A stretch of 64,000 nt of DNA from Folioceros fuciformis (lineage: Eukaryota; Anthocerotophyta; Anthocerotopsida; Anthocerotales), in NCBI GenBank assembly GCA_049999805.1, contig JBNGIO010006283.1, forward strand, positions 1-64,000. Reading direction: 5' to 3'. The notes below the pieces were generated by a model that was given only the letters and a program-made list of their open reading frames with translations, was not told where the DNA came from and made no database searches. A program made the translations under genes and the position numbers. Below are positions 47,060 to 58,363 of this stretch, in pieces; positions within the stretch are counted from its first letter, which is position 1, and the number at the start of each line of letters is the position of its first letter.

Positions 47060-47103
47060 GTCGGGGCAAGCCATCCGTCAAAAGTCGGATGGCTTGCCCC
47101 GAC
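47060..47103 (+). promoter_or_regulatory. perfect 18-bp stem-loop just upstream of PPR start codon
   Basis: 'GTCGGGGCAAGCCATCCG' at 47060-47077 is the exact reverse complement of 47086-47103, with an eight-base loop. The stem is GC-rich and ends nine bases before the predicted ATG at 47113. If transcribed it would be a very stable 5'-leader hairpin able to slow ribosome scanning. It could also be a foldback element or an inverted duplication. Confidence 0.8.
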
Positions 47104-47112
47104 TGTGGAATC

Positions 47113-50100
47113 ATGAAGGTGCTACATATCACAACAGAGTTCAAGGCCCAGGCTGTAGTAGCAGGCAATATGTCTGGTAGGTAGTTCTCTTTTCACAAGT
47201 AAGCCATCAGGGGTAGGGTTTTTGCAATTCCGGCTTCTCGGATCAGAAGCGCGAAGGCAACTACTGAATGTCCGGTTTGTGGTCGGTAAATTGATTTTGC
47301 AGGAAACAAAGCAAGCCTGAAGGTGGTAGGGGCCTGAAAAATGCGGAGTGGTTGGAGAAGGCACTGCATGGACTGTCCTGTATGGACCAGCAGGGCATTG
47401 TGCCCTCATCCCGAACTTACAGGTCTCTGTTGCAGGCGTGCTTAGCGCAGAAGGCTCTTGTTGAGGCGAAGTACGTGCTTGCTCATCTGGCTAACAATGG
47501 CTTGGAGTCAGACCAGGTGCTGGGTGAGTTTGCTGTCAGCACTCTGGTCAAGTGTGGGAGTCTCCAAGATGGGCTACAATTGTTTCGGAAGTTGGTGCAA
47601 CCCACCATTCGTTCTTGGGGAGCTGTCATTGGAGGCTACAGCAGGGCTGGTGAGGGTCGGAGAGCTTTGAACATGTATCAGGAAATGCAAGAGCAGGGTG
47701 TGGAGCCAGACAGGCACACGCTTGTGAGCTTGCTCAGAGCTTGCAGCAGCTTGGGTGACCTGGCAGAGGGAAAGCGGGTACATGCAGAGGCAGTGAAACA
47801 CAGGTGTGACACGGATTTGTACGTGGGGACAGCTCTTGTTGACATGTATGCCAGATGTGGAAGTATGGTTGATGCTCGCCATGTCTTTGACACTCTTCCT
47901 GAGCGAGATGTGGTGTCCTGGAATGCGATGCTTGCAGGATACATCCAGCAGGAGCACATGGAGATGGCTTTGGAACTTTACTCCCGGATGCTGAAGGAGA
48001 GCGTGCGTCCAGACGATCGGACCTTTGTCAGTGTGCTCAAGGCTTGTGCTAGCCTTGCAGAATTGGCTCCAACCGTCGCTCAGTATGCGCAATCGTTCAG
48101 AGCAAAGTGTTTGCAAAAGGGTCGGGCAATACATGCTGATGCTACGCGAGGCGGTTATGACTCGGATGTGTTTGTTGGTACCACCCTTGTAAGTATGTAC
48201 GCAAAGTGTGGGAGCCTTGAGGAAGCAGAACGAGTGTTTCTCAGGCTGTCCACACACAATGTAGTGCTATGGAATGCTATGCTTGCAGGGTTTGTACAAC
48301 ATGATCAGGGAGGGAAGGCTCTGGACCTGTACAGCAAAATGCAAAGGGAACAGGTTATTCCCGATGATAGGACGTTTGTCAGTGTCTTGAAAGCATGTGG
48401 CAATATCTCAACTTCAGAGCTGAGCACTGTTGTACATGGCGAGTCCATAAAAGTAAAGTCTCTGGAAAGGGGGAAGGCAATCCACAGGCAAGTTGCTCTG
48501 AGGGGTTTCGAATCAGATCGTTTTGTCGGGAGTGCTCTCGTGAGTATGTATGCGAAGTGCGGGAGCGTCTCACTTGCACAACTCATCTTTGACAGATTAT
48601 CTCAATACGATGTAGTGGTATGCAATGCAATGCTCGCAGGGTTTGTCCAGCAGGAGCAAGGAGAGAAGGCTTTGGAACTCTATGATCAGATGCAAAAGGG
48701 AGGAGTAACACCGACCGATGCCTCGTTTGTCAGCGTGCTCAAAGCGTATAGCATCCTGGCAGAAAGAGATTCTGGATATTCCATCAGAGAGACGATGCTT
48801 GAGAAAGGGAGAGCTGTACATGCTGAAGCAATTCGAGCAGGTTATGGATCACACTTGTCCGTGTGTAGTGCCCTGCTCAGCATGTATTCTAAGTGTGGTT
48901 GTATTACGGATGCACAGCACCTGTTTGACACTCTACCCGAGCGGGATGTGGTGGCCTGGAATACAATTCTTGCAGGCTATGTGCAGCTGGAAGATGGGTT
49001 GAAGGTACTGCAGCTCTATGCCCGAATGCAAGAGGAAGGTGTAAGTCCAAATGGCTGGACGTTTGTGAACTTGTTCCGAGCATGCGCGAGCCTTGCAGAC
49101 ATGGAGGAAGACACTGTAGAAAACGGAGATTCCTTCAAAGCCAAGTCTCTTGAGAAGGGTAAGGTTCTGCATGCGATTTCTTCTTCCACGGGATATGAAT
49201 TAGATATGTTTGTGGGCAATTCGCTGGTCATCATGTATGCAAAGTGTGGGAGCATGGTGGATGCAGAGGAGGTCTTCGGTCTATTGTCAAATCGTAATGT
49301 GGTATCATGGAGTGCCATGATCCGAGGATACGCTGAGAAGGACCAAAGCGCGAAGGCATTGCACCTCTACTCCCAGATGCGAGTGGAAGGCGTGCATCCA
49401 GATGAAGCCACAGTTGTGTCCGTGCTCAAGGCCTGCGGAAATGCAGGGGCCCTTGATACCTGCATCCATGTCCACCGTGAAATTCTCCAAAGCGGGTTGG
49501 CATTAGGGTTAGAGCAAGGCCTGTGTGTGGCAAACTCTCTCATCCATGCGTATGGCAAGTGCGGGAGCATGGTGAAAGCTCAGGCCGTTTTTGACTCTCT
49601 GCCCTACCCTTCTGTGGTGTCTTGGAATGCGCTCATCGCGGGTTATGCTCGTCATGCAAAGGTTGCATCAAGCATCCAGTGTTTTCAAGACATGCAAAAG
49701 GCAGGATTAAAACCGAACGGCGTCACATTCTTGTCCCTTCTGTCAGCATGCAGTCACGCCGGCTTGGTGGATGAAGGTGTAAAGTACTTTGCAAGCATGA
49801 CCAAGGACCATGGCGTGGCTCCGGCAATTGGGCACTTTGTCAGTCTGGTCGACCTGTTCGGCCGCGCAGGACTCCTGTCCAGAGCAGCAACGATATTCTT
49901 GAGAATGCCGGTTCAGCCTAGTCTCTCTCTGTGGTTGTCTTTGCTTGGAGCCTGCCGGAAATACGGCGACATTGAGCTAGGCAGACGTAGCTTCGACTTT
50001 GCTGTGGCGTTGGAGCCTAAATGTAGTTCTGCTTACGTGCTGATGTCCAACATCTACGCTCAGGCTGGCATGTTGGACTCCGCTGCTCAGATAGATGAGG

Positions 50101-50246
50101 TTAGAAGGAGGGTAGGTGCTTGGAAGCAGACTGGTCAGAGCTGGATTGAACACGAAGGCGAAGTGCTTAAGTTTAAAGTCGGGGAATGCCAGGAAGGGGT
50201 GTACGCTCTGCTGCAACATCTTCAAGCAGATCGCCACTTTTACTGA
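47113..50246 (+). CDS. PLS-class PPR protein with E domain (RNA-editing type)
   Basis: Two exons, 47113-47180 and 47303-50246 (acceptor TTTTGCAG), giving 1003 residues. The short first exon was found by phase: it supplies an ATG start for a frame that otherwise lacks one. About ten P-L-S triads follow, with hallmarks such as 'LVDMYARCGSMVDARHVFDT', 'RDVVSWNAMLAGY' and 'RTFVSVLKACASLAEL'. The end (about 900-1003) is an E domain ('SSAYVLMSNIYAQAGMLDSA', 'GQSWIEHEGEVLKFKVG') with at most a short E+ and no DYW deaminase. It should therefore specify a C-to-U or U-to-C editing site and recruit a deaminase in trans. Four of the L-type motifs carry 15-18 extra residues at the same place. The transit peptide is not obvious in the 22 residues of exon 1, so targeting is uncertain. 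Confidence 0.92.
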
Positions 50247-50573
50247 CCATCGTATAAGGACCGGTACCACGTCCAAACATCTGTACCTTACCCATCACAT
50301 AGTTTTCGAGGACAAACCTCGACCAGTTCCAACTTTCGCTGAAGGGCACGGCACCATTCCAAAAGGTTGACGGCATGTCCCACACAAGTAACACACTTGT
50401 CTTTGTCAATGTCGGGGCTTCAAAAATGTTTTGAACATGTGTCGTAGCAGTTCTGAATCGGCCTGCTCTTCACCCATAGACCCTTTGGCCTGTGTCACCT
50501 GTTCTTCCTGGTTTGCATCACGGTTGAATGGGTCAGTGACAAAAACAGATTGGGAGATGGCGTGGAAAAGACT
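50247..50573. other. converging 3' flanks
   Basis: Short intergenic region between the PPR stop and the stop of the minus-strand amidotransferase gene. Nothing else seen. Confidence 0.4.
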
Positions 50574-51561
50574 TTAAGGCGGTTGAGCACGAACCGTCAG
50601 CATCCCCGCGGCACGTAGGCCATCGAGGATCTCTTCCTCCACTTCTGTCGTGAACTCAGGGTGCCCTTGAATGCCCAATGCGTGGTCACCAACGGAAAAC
50701 ATCTCTATCCGGGTCTTGTCAGACCACGCCAGAACCTCCCCTCCAGGTGGAACCTTGAACACCTGTCGAGCTACATCAGCACCACATTGTGAGCCGAGAT
50801 CCGAGAGAAGTTAACTCTTAACTCAAGCGCGTAGTCCCGTTTCACAACGTGTACCACATCTTGATGCATCTCGAGAATTCTGAGAACGGGAGGAAGCCCC
50901 GTTCCGTAGGGTTTGGTCAATAGAGCATCACTGACGATTAATTTCTTCAAACCAACTTCCCATCCCTCTGGATTCCGGCCAGTAGATCCCCCAAGTGATC
51001 TACTCAGAACCTGCATGTCAAGGTGATCTTTCATTAATCAAAGGTTTAAGACCAGCAACACAGCTTGCACGCCGACATAGCTCCAACAAAGGAGAAAGAT
51101 GAAACCTGGTGCCCGAAGCAAACTCCAAGTATTTTCTTCCTCTTCTCGTTCACCCGGTGAGGGGTTGTGCAGAGCTTTTCAATCCAAGGCTCAGATCCGT
51201 GAGCATCGTGCCGACTTCCAGTAATTACTAATCCGTCGTACAAGTCGAGCTCCTCATCCGCAGGGAATTCCCCTTCTATGATCGGAAAGATATCCCACGT
51301 TTCTCCCGGATCCCTGAGCAGACTCACAAACATCTCCCCGTATCCGCCATATTTCTTAATCGCACCTGGTGCAGCGTGTAGGCTCATAAGAACCGCAAAC
51401 CTCTTCCCACTCTCTCCCTTCAGCTGATCGTCTGAAAGTTCGGGTGAGGCAGCCGTCCCAAATCGCTTTTCCGCACTAACCGACGTGTCATGAGCGGGAT
51501 TGCCATCGTGGAATCCTTCCACTTCTTCATCGACCTTGCTGGAACCATCTGTCGGAGCCAT
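50574..51561 (-). CDS. class I glutamine amidotransferase, gamma-glutamyl peptidase (GGP) type
   Basis: Three exons, 51561-51106, 51010-50855 and 50762-50574, giving 266 residues. The catalytic triad is visible: nucleophile Cys in 'ILGVCFGHQVLSRSLGG' and the His and Glu in 'LGIQGHPEF'. 'KRFAVLMSLHAAPGAIKKYG' starts the domain, and 'YDGLVITGSRHDAHGSEPWI' and 'LAWSDKTRIEMFSVGDHALG' match plant GGP1-like proteins, which cut gamma-glutamyl bonds of glutathione conjugates (glucosinolate, camalexin and glutathione turnover). No fused synthetase domain, so it acts alone, probably in the cytosol. An in-frame upstream codon at 51606 is TTG, so ATG 51561 is the start. It adds an acidic leader of about 38 residues. 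Head-to-head with the acetolactate synthase regulator gene. Confidence 0.92.
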
Positions 51562-52250
51562 GACCAGGCTATCTTGTGCTACGCAACACTCCTTCTCGAT
51601 TCTCAACTCTAAGGCTCTTCATCCGCTTACAGAGGAAACAGAAAAAGCCACCACGCTTTTTCCGGCACTGGAATCTTCCCTCACCGCAAGGGTTGCAAGA
51701 CTTCTGTAAAAGAATGACGCTGATTATATGCAAACTCCGATGCTCTCCTCCGTGAATCGAGATTTGCTACACGCTCATCATGTCCGAGAGACGGGTCCGA
51801 ATTTGGCCAGTAGCAGGAGGCGACAAAGAACAGTGTCCTTTGTCGCCACTTGAAAGTGAAGCCGATGGAACCGGAGTGTTGCAGATGCATGCAAGATGCG
51901 GAAATAAGGCGTACAGAGATCTACAGTAGCTCAACGTTCCAACGTTGATTTGCTTGTTTGGCACCTGACGCAAGACAGGGAGTGCGCCTGAAGGAGGAAA
52001 TCGGCAAACCAGACCTGCATGCGTGAACTGCCCCCCATAGCCGCTACATACCCGCTTCACTGACCTTAACAGGTGAAGTTTCATTACGGTGTCGAGCCGT
52101 TTCATACCGCAGCCCTAAACGGCTAAACCCCCTGCTGAGCCCTTCCCTTCGCTTGCGTGCCACGGTTCTTCCCCCACATCTGTGCACTCTGCCCTTCGTA
52201 TGTGTGTAAAGATTTTGATGAAGGAAGAGTGACATTGTGAGAGTCTGCTG
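51562..52250. promoter_or_regulatory. shared divergent promoter region
   Basis: 688 bp separate the divergent start codons of the GGP-type gene and the acetolactate synthase regulatory subunit. No coding pattern. I cannot point to specific binding sites. Confidence 0.4.
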
Positions 52251-53851
52251 ATGGCTGGACTGGCAGCCAGGTTTTCCCTGGCTGGTGCATTGGGAGGAGA
52301 GAATCGAGGACACGGCGAATGCTGGGATCTTGCTGTGGCCGAGAGGCTGGGTGCTGGAACTGGGCTCAAGGGACGACATTGCCTCGGACGAGCCGGGAAG
52401 GATCGTAAGGCAGCGTGGCTGCAAGGGAAGGGAGTTCAATGTGCCACAGCAGGTGCAGTGAGTGAGCAGGGAACTGCCATTCCCAGCAAGGCGCCGGCCA
52501 GGGCGCCGTCAGGCATCCGGCGCCACACAGTATCGGTGTTTGTAGGCGACGAGAGCGGCATGATCAACCGGATCGCTGGAGTGTTTGCAAGGAGGGGCTA
52601 CAACATCGAGTCTCTGGCTGTGGCGCTGAACAAGGACAAGGCGCTCTTCACAATCGTGGTGTCCGGCACGGACCGGGTGCTGCAGCAGGTGATGCAGCAG
52701 CTGTACAAGCTGGTGAATGTGCGACAGGTGGAGGATTTGACAAAGGAGTCCAAGGTGGAGCGCGAGCTTATGCTGGTGAAGGTGAAGGTGGGCGCAGAGA
52801 ACCGGATGGAGGTGCTGGGTTTGGTGGAGTGCTTCAGGTCGCGCGTTGTGGATGTGGCGGAGGACTCACTGACCATCGAGGTGACGGGTGACCCCGGGAA
52901 GATCGAAGCGGTGCAGCGGATGATGAGTAAGTTCGGGATCCATGAGATCGCCCGCACAGGGAAGATTGCGCTAAGGCGGGAGCGGCGCGGGCAGCACACG
53001 GAAATGCGGGAGCCACCGCGGGGGGTTTTGTCGGACGACGAGGAGGAAGAGCGGAGGGAGAGCCGGAGGCGGGCGGGGCGCGAAGGCGTTGCCTACTCTG
53101 CTCCAGCCAACGGTCCGGACGGGGACGTGTATTTTGTGGAGCGTGAGGATGATCGGCTATGGTCGAACCCTGTTCTTGATCCGTCGTGGCGGGATGCGGA
53201 TGCGGATGCGGAGGATCCGGATGGGCTCGTTTCCCACACGCTCTCCATGCTGGTGACGGACGAGCCTGGTGTGCTGAACCGGGTGACGGGCGTGTTCGCG
53301 AGGAGGGGGTACAATATCCAGTCGCTGGCCGTGGGCCCGGCTGAGAATCCTGGGATCTCACGAATCACCACTGTCGTGCCTGGGACCGATGAGTCTATCG
53401 ACAAGTTGCTGAGCCAGTTGGTGAAGCTCGTGGATGTGATCCAGGTTAGGGTGCTGATTCACTTTCTGTCGATGTTGGAATGAGGGTGAGTGAAGCAAAG
53501 GGAAGGTTCCTGAACCCTCTCACGCGGGTGTGAATGCAGGTGCAGGACATCACCAAGCAGCCCTTTGCAGAAAGGGAATTGATGCTGATCAAGGTGTGCG
53601 CTGAGGAAACTGTCAGGCGAGATGTCCTGGACATTGCCAGCATTTTCCGTGCGAAGCCTGTTGATTTGTCCCCCACAACAATCACCCTTGAGCTCACGGG
53701 AGATTTGGAGAAGATGGCAGCTTTGCAACGTCTGCTGCAGCCGTTCGGAATCGTCGAGGTTGCTCGCACTGGTCGGGTAGCTCTCATTCGGGGTTCTGGG
53801 GTGGACACGAAGTATCTCACGCAGCTTCAACCCGCAGATTCTTACCTCTGA
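52251..53851 (+). CDS. acetolactate synthase regulatory (small) subunit, plastid
   Basis: Two exons, 52251-53444 and 53540-53851, giving 501 residues, close to the Arabidopsis proteins. It binds the catalytic subunit (AHAS) of branched-chain amino acid synthesis, raises its activity and confers valine/leucine feedback. Residues 1-85 form a transit peptide. Two ACT-domain repeats, the plant-type duplicated layout: '[20 protein letters not shown]' with '[13 protein letters not shown]' near 91-115, and '[20 protein letters not shown]' with '[13 protein letters not shown]' near 325-350. Each is followed by an ALS_ss_C half ('[11 protein letters not shown]', '[13 protein letters not shown]') ending '[14 protein letters not shown]' and '[14 protein letters not shown]'. 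The linker between repeats is acidic and Arg-rich. An ATG at 52251 opens the frame directly. Confidence 0.96.
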
Positions 53852-54392
53852 ATGATAGCTAGGAGCAGGTGACCGGACGGCCCTGCCCAGGGTTTGGGTG
53901 CCCAGTCCACGTCACCAGCTTAAATTGAGGAATAGGATTTGATGCCGCATTCTAGTCTTGGTTTCCAATGAACGCCAGTTGGTGGGTACAAATCCAAATG
54001 CAGGATGCAATTCATGCATGTATCTAGCAGGACACAAAAAGACGAATCATGTCCCCAACAGAAGTTGGTTTCACTGGAACACCACCACACAAATCTAGTA
54101 GTTAGTTTACAAAGAAGGCCCGAACGCGAAGAGTCTCCGAGTCTAAAATTACACCTCAAGAACCTGTCAAAATTCTAGCTTCTTTCTGTGGCATTCCAGG
54201 CGTGTTCAGCCTGCTAGCTGCGTGGGCCAGTATCAGATTTGGAAATCCACCTCTGCAGGCTTCGTGGGTTCAGGCTTGACTTGGGAATCCTGGTTGATGC
54301 CTTGAGGGAGAGATGACTGAGTTGGCTTGGACGATTCGGACTGGAGGTCATTGGGAGACTTTCCACCCCAAGCCGCCCGCTCAGCGGCTGCT
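53852..54392. other. 3' flanks, possible extra HCF106 exon
   Basis: Between the converging acetolactate synthase regulator and HCF106 genes. A minus-strand frame at 54233-54436 ('KEWQPLSSSVVCEAAAERAAW') may be an alternative last exon of HCF106. Confidence 0.4.
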
Positions 54393-55735
54393 TCACAGAC
54401 GACAGAGCTGCTCAGAGGTTGCCACTCCTTGGACATCTAATCTAGTACGCTGAAGCTGGACACGCAAGTACTTACCTAGTCTCTCCTCCTCTGGTACCGA
54501 GGCCCTGACTTTTTCCTTGAGGGTATTGAGCTGTTCGTCCACCTGCTTGAGAGCAGCCTCTGCCACTGACTCAGGGGTTTCACCGTCCTTGTAAGAGGAT
54601 GCATCAGAAGCTGCAAGACGTACCAGGGACGAGATCAACTCAAACGAAGTGCTGCAGAATGCCGTAATTCGACTCGGGCCGACGGAGGAGAACACGCACC
54701 CTTGGAAGACTTCTTGGGTTTCCGGGTTGCTGTTTCTTTTGGGGATTCCCCTGATGTTGGGCTGCTCACGACTGCAGCTCCAGGAGCCACCACAGGAGTG
54801 GAAGGAGGTGCCTCGGCTGTGGACACTGATGGTGAGGCAGCAGGAGACTCCAGGGTCTCTGGAATGGTCTCGGCAGGCGCTGCAGCAGGTGCTGATGAGG
54901 ATGAGGCCTTGGATGCAGGCGCTGCGGGTGCGGGTGGGGTACTGTACTGCGACTGGTTGTTGATGCCCCGCAGCTCGTCCAGACCAATCTCCTGCTCCAA
55001 AGTGCTTCTGAACTCCCTGGAGACTTGCTGCATCATGACCCAGAAAGTGTGGCACATGAGAAACATCATCTGTCTCCATCCACACGAATCCCGGACATGC
55101 AAGCCAGCGTGAAGCACTCACTACCTGGAGCTCCTTGATGGTGGGTTGAAAAGCCCGAAGAGACTTGCCCAGAGTCCGGGCAACCTGTCTCTCACATGAA
55201 AGCGTGAGCACGGTTGGAACGGGGTAGCAATTGCAGGAGGGAGATCAGGCAAGCATTGCAAATACCTCTGCCAGGCCTCTGGGACCGAAAACAATGAGGG
55301 CAACCACTGCAATGACCAGTGCTTCTGGGGCACCAACCCCGAGCAACGAGGCCTCCACAACCCCCCTACGGCTTCCCTCCCTTGTCCGTCTCTCCCAAAC
55401 TGTTGGATCACAAGTAATCACACAACCCTGTCTGAGAACTGCAGCCCACCACACGGCACTCCAGCAGCAGCAAGATTATGCAAGGCAGCGCCCCAGGCCG
55501 AACCTTTGAAAAGGGAATGAATTTGTTTGGGTCCCAGATGCATATGGCCATTCCAGGAGGTGAGCGAGCTCAACCCACATTTTCCCAAAGGACATCTCTT
55601 CAGCGGCGGCGGCTTGACGTGGCATTGGGGCTTTGCGGGGGAGAAGGAAGCGCTGGTGCTGCAACAGGAGTCAGAGATGGAGGAAGGCACCGCCCAGAGT
55701 TGCGCTGCTGCAGCACCAGCTCCCAGAGCCGCCAT
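54393..55735 (-). CDS. HCF106: HCF106, thylakoid TatB subunit
   Basis: Exons 55735-55427, 55376-55266, 55184-55125, 55027-54700 and 54610-54393 give about 341 residues. HCF106 is the TatB-like receptor subunit of the thylakoid twin-arginine translocase. The first 105 residues are a plastid transit sequence. The membrane helix and hinge read 'SLLGVGAPEALVIAVVALIV', then 'FGPRGLAEVARTLGKSLRAF', followed by the amphipathic 'QPTIKELQQVSREFRSTL' and 'EQEIGLDEL'. A long Pro/Ala/Ser-rich tail follows, as in plant Hcf106 and unlike the shorter Tha4. The exon 1 to 2 junction is my best phase-0 choice among several. The C-terminus is uncertain: reading through exon 5 stops at 54393, while other splices could use the frame ending at 54233. 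Head-to-head with mitochondrial uL24, 250 bp apart. Confidence 0.87.
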
Positions 55736-55985
55736 AGCCCAGGCGTCGCCTACAACTCGGTCGTGAAGATATGTGAGGAGCGTCAGCCAGGCCTTTGGAC
55801 ACCCATTCGCGAGCTCATTCCTGAGTCGATCGAAGAGGTCAATTTTGGCTTGTGCTGGGTGCAGGAGATAAGTAGGCGGTCTACACCAGTGTCGGTGCGC
55901 CACGTCTATACAGGGGTTTAGGGTTCTGATCCCGCTCGCTCCCGGGAGTGGTTTGTGCAAGACAAGGTATGTGCTTGCGTGCGTG

Positions 55986-56832
55986 ATGGGGTGGAAGGCA
56001 GCGCAGCAGATCTTCAAACGATGGGATATTCTTCGGGGAGACAAGGTCATGTCTGATTTGGTGGCTTCGATGGCAGCTGTTCATCACCAGGGCAGCAGAG
56101 CCTGAGGGTGTTTCGTGTACTGCAGGTGATGGTAATCGCGGGGAGGGACAAGGGATTGGTTGGGAACGTCACCAGGGTCATCCGATCGCAGAACCGCGTC
56201 GTCGTGCAAGGGCGAAATTTGGTGGGTTGAAAGGGCCTGCAGGAAGTCAATTGAACACACCTGTGCTGAGAACACGTTGGGAAGCCAGATGCTCACAACC
56301 CCGCCCGGATGCCTTAATTTTGCAGGTGAAGAAGCATATCAAGAAGACTGACGACAATCCAGGGGGAATTGTGACCATGGAAGCTCCGTTGCATGTGTCG
56401 AATGTGCAGCTGGTGGATCCTGTCAGTGGGTGAGCCTGCTGCCTCCTGCCCTGTGTTTTAGGATTGGTCGCATGCCTGATGGTCAGTCCAGTTGAGTGCC
56501 TGTTTGTGGATGATGTGTTGGCAGAGCGCCTTGTAGAGTAACGTACAGGTATTTAGAGGACGGTACCAAAGTAAGAGTGTCGACAGGAGGAACAGCCTCA
56601 GGGAGTGTCATTCCCAGGCCTGAAATTCTCAAGGAACGAAGGAAACCCCGCCCGACTGCAGGTAAGGGGGATGCACTTGGTGGGGTGTGAGCCGGCACAG
56701 CCATTTCCGTCTGATGTAGTTGGGCTTTTGTAATCCTTGTTTTCTTGTTTTTGGGCAGCTGGACCAAAGGACACGCTGCAGGAAGTTGTGCTGGAGAGGA
56801 CATACTTTCTCGAGACATCGTCATCTGGATAG
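55986..56832 (+). CDS. mitochondrial ribosomal protein uL24 (KOW)
   Basis: Five exons, 55986-56045, 56126-56221, 56326-56429, 56525-56661 and 56759-56832, giving 156 residues. The KOW motif is 'VMVIAGRDKGLVGNVTRVIR', followed by 'SQNRVVVQGRNLVKKHIKK'. Then come 'GGIVTMEAPLHVSNVQLVDP', 'RYLEDGTKVRVSTGGTASGS', 'VIPRPEILKERR' and 'AGPKDTLQEVVLERTYF'. This matches the At5g23535-type mitochondrial L24, including the 'MGWKAAQQIFKRW' start and the absence of a long plastid transit peptide. Role: assembly and structure of the large mitoribosomal subunit. All phases close. Confidence 0.95.
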
Positions 56833-57213
56833 GGGCCAGGAACGTTTGGAACTTCAGCTGGACTACTGCAAGATCTGTGAAACCGTGTAGAGCGTCTCTG
56901 AGAAGCTTTCTCGTGAACGACGCATGCTGGCCTGTGCTGTAGTGTGTGAAGTTTGTTAGACACAGTCGTGAGCTTGGTTTCTTACTAGAACCAGAGATTA
57001 GGTGAACACGCCTTTCATCGACATTGGCCACGTGGGACTAGCTGACCTGGATAAAGGTACAGGCTTCTGGAATGAAGGAGCCTGGAGCTATCAGAACTCG
57101 AGTTCCCAGACACTGGACACAGCAGCACGCCTGCACGTTGGAGACGAATTCAATGGTCTGTCATTTTAAAGGATTTTGAGTATAATTTAAAAAGTATACA
57201 TTGGCTGCGTGTA
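56833..57213. other. intergenic, 3' flank of uL24m
   Basis: No coding pattern seen. It leads into the tRNA gene. Confidence 0.4.
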
Positions 57214-57285
57214 GCCGTCTTAGCTCAGTGGTAGAGCGCGTGGCTTTTAACCACGTGGTCGTGGGTTCGATACCCACAGACGGCG
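57214..57285 (+). tRNA. tRNA-Lys (UUU)
   Basis: A 72-base cloverleaf. Acceptor stem GCCGTCT (57214-57220) pairs with AGACGGC (57278-57284), discriminator G at 57285. D arm 'GCTC..GAGC', anticodon stem CGTGG/CCACG around loop CTTTTAA, giving anticodon TTT. T arm GTGGG/CCCAC with TTCGATA loop. No intron. Internal A and B boxes are intact and CCA is not encoded, as normal for a nuclear gene. Confidence 0.97.
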
Positions 57286-58363
57286 GCAACAAATAATGAT
57301 TATCGCTGACATTTTGGAAAAATACTTCTTTTTTCCCGTTGGAGAAACGTCGGGTTTAATTTTCAATTTTTTGCGCTCATGTGTTTAAAGCTTGAGAGGT
57401 TTATTTTTTGAGATAATATATCTAAAGCTTGAGCGGTTTTATTCTTTTTGATTTTTTTTGAGCTAATGTGTCTAAAGCTTGAGCCATAGGATACATTCTT
57501 TTTAAAACAGCCTAGGCCGTGTGGAGGTTCACCCCTATATAATGAACTAATTTAAATCGTAGATTCATAAATGTTAATTCATAATAAGAGCTTTCCAAGC
57601 TGTTTCTTATTTCCTACAAGAGTGTTGGAAATAGGCCGACATATGATGAACTTGTTCAAATGCCAAGTTAATAAAATATTACCTTGAGAAAATGCTTTCC
57701 AAGCTACTAGCTTCTTATTCTCTACATAAGTCTTTCATAACTATTCATAACACTCTTGGTACCATATTTTCCTTGTCTAGAAAGAGAGGTTTCTTTCCCA
57801 TGGGATAGGAAGTATGGAATACGGATACAACCAAAATGTTTGTGATACTAAATCCCTAGCCTTTGCATAGAATCCACAGTTTTGGTTGTCACAAGCATTT
57901 GCTTTGTGCACCCTTCGGAGCATCTGAATGCAGCCATCACCAACTTAGGGTGACTTACACATTTTATGTCGCTTGTGTCACTGATTTGTTTTCATGACAC
58001 AATGACCTTGTGTCACATTGTGGGGAACACCCAACCTTGGAGATGGCTCAAGGGAATCGAAATTTGCAATCTTTATTCCATACCCCTTGAGGAAGGACAA
58101 TATAAAGATACAAAGCCATACACACACCCATGAGGCCTTTACGAAAGACCTCACACTACTATAGGGATCAAAGAAGCGGATGGTACCAATTCATGCCCAT
58201 CGAGTGGGTTTCTCCTCCGACTGTGGTTGTAAGCACTTCTCCAATGGCTCTATCTTGCACTTGTGATCCCTGCACAATGTCATCAAGGCCAGGAGAAGCC
58301 GATACATGTCGAGAAAGAAGTTCATACCCTCCAATCCCTTTGAAGCCAAATGCATTGTCACAA
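57286..58363. other. AT-rich intergenic with short degenerate repeats
   Basis: At about 57385-57490 'TAAAGCTTGAG' recurs three times with T-rich spacers. The rest has no coding pattern that I can support. Confidence 0.4.

Noticed and set aside
47574-48257. 227-codon minus-strand frame inside the PLS-PPR gene
   Set aside because: Antisense shadow; repeats give periodic open frames.
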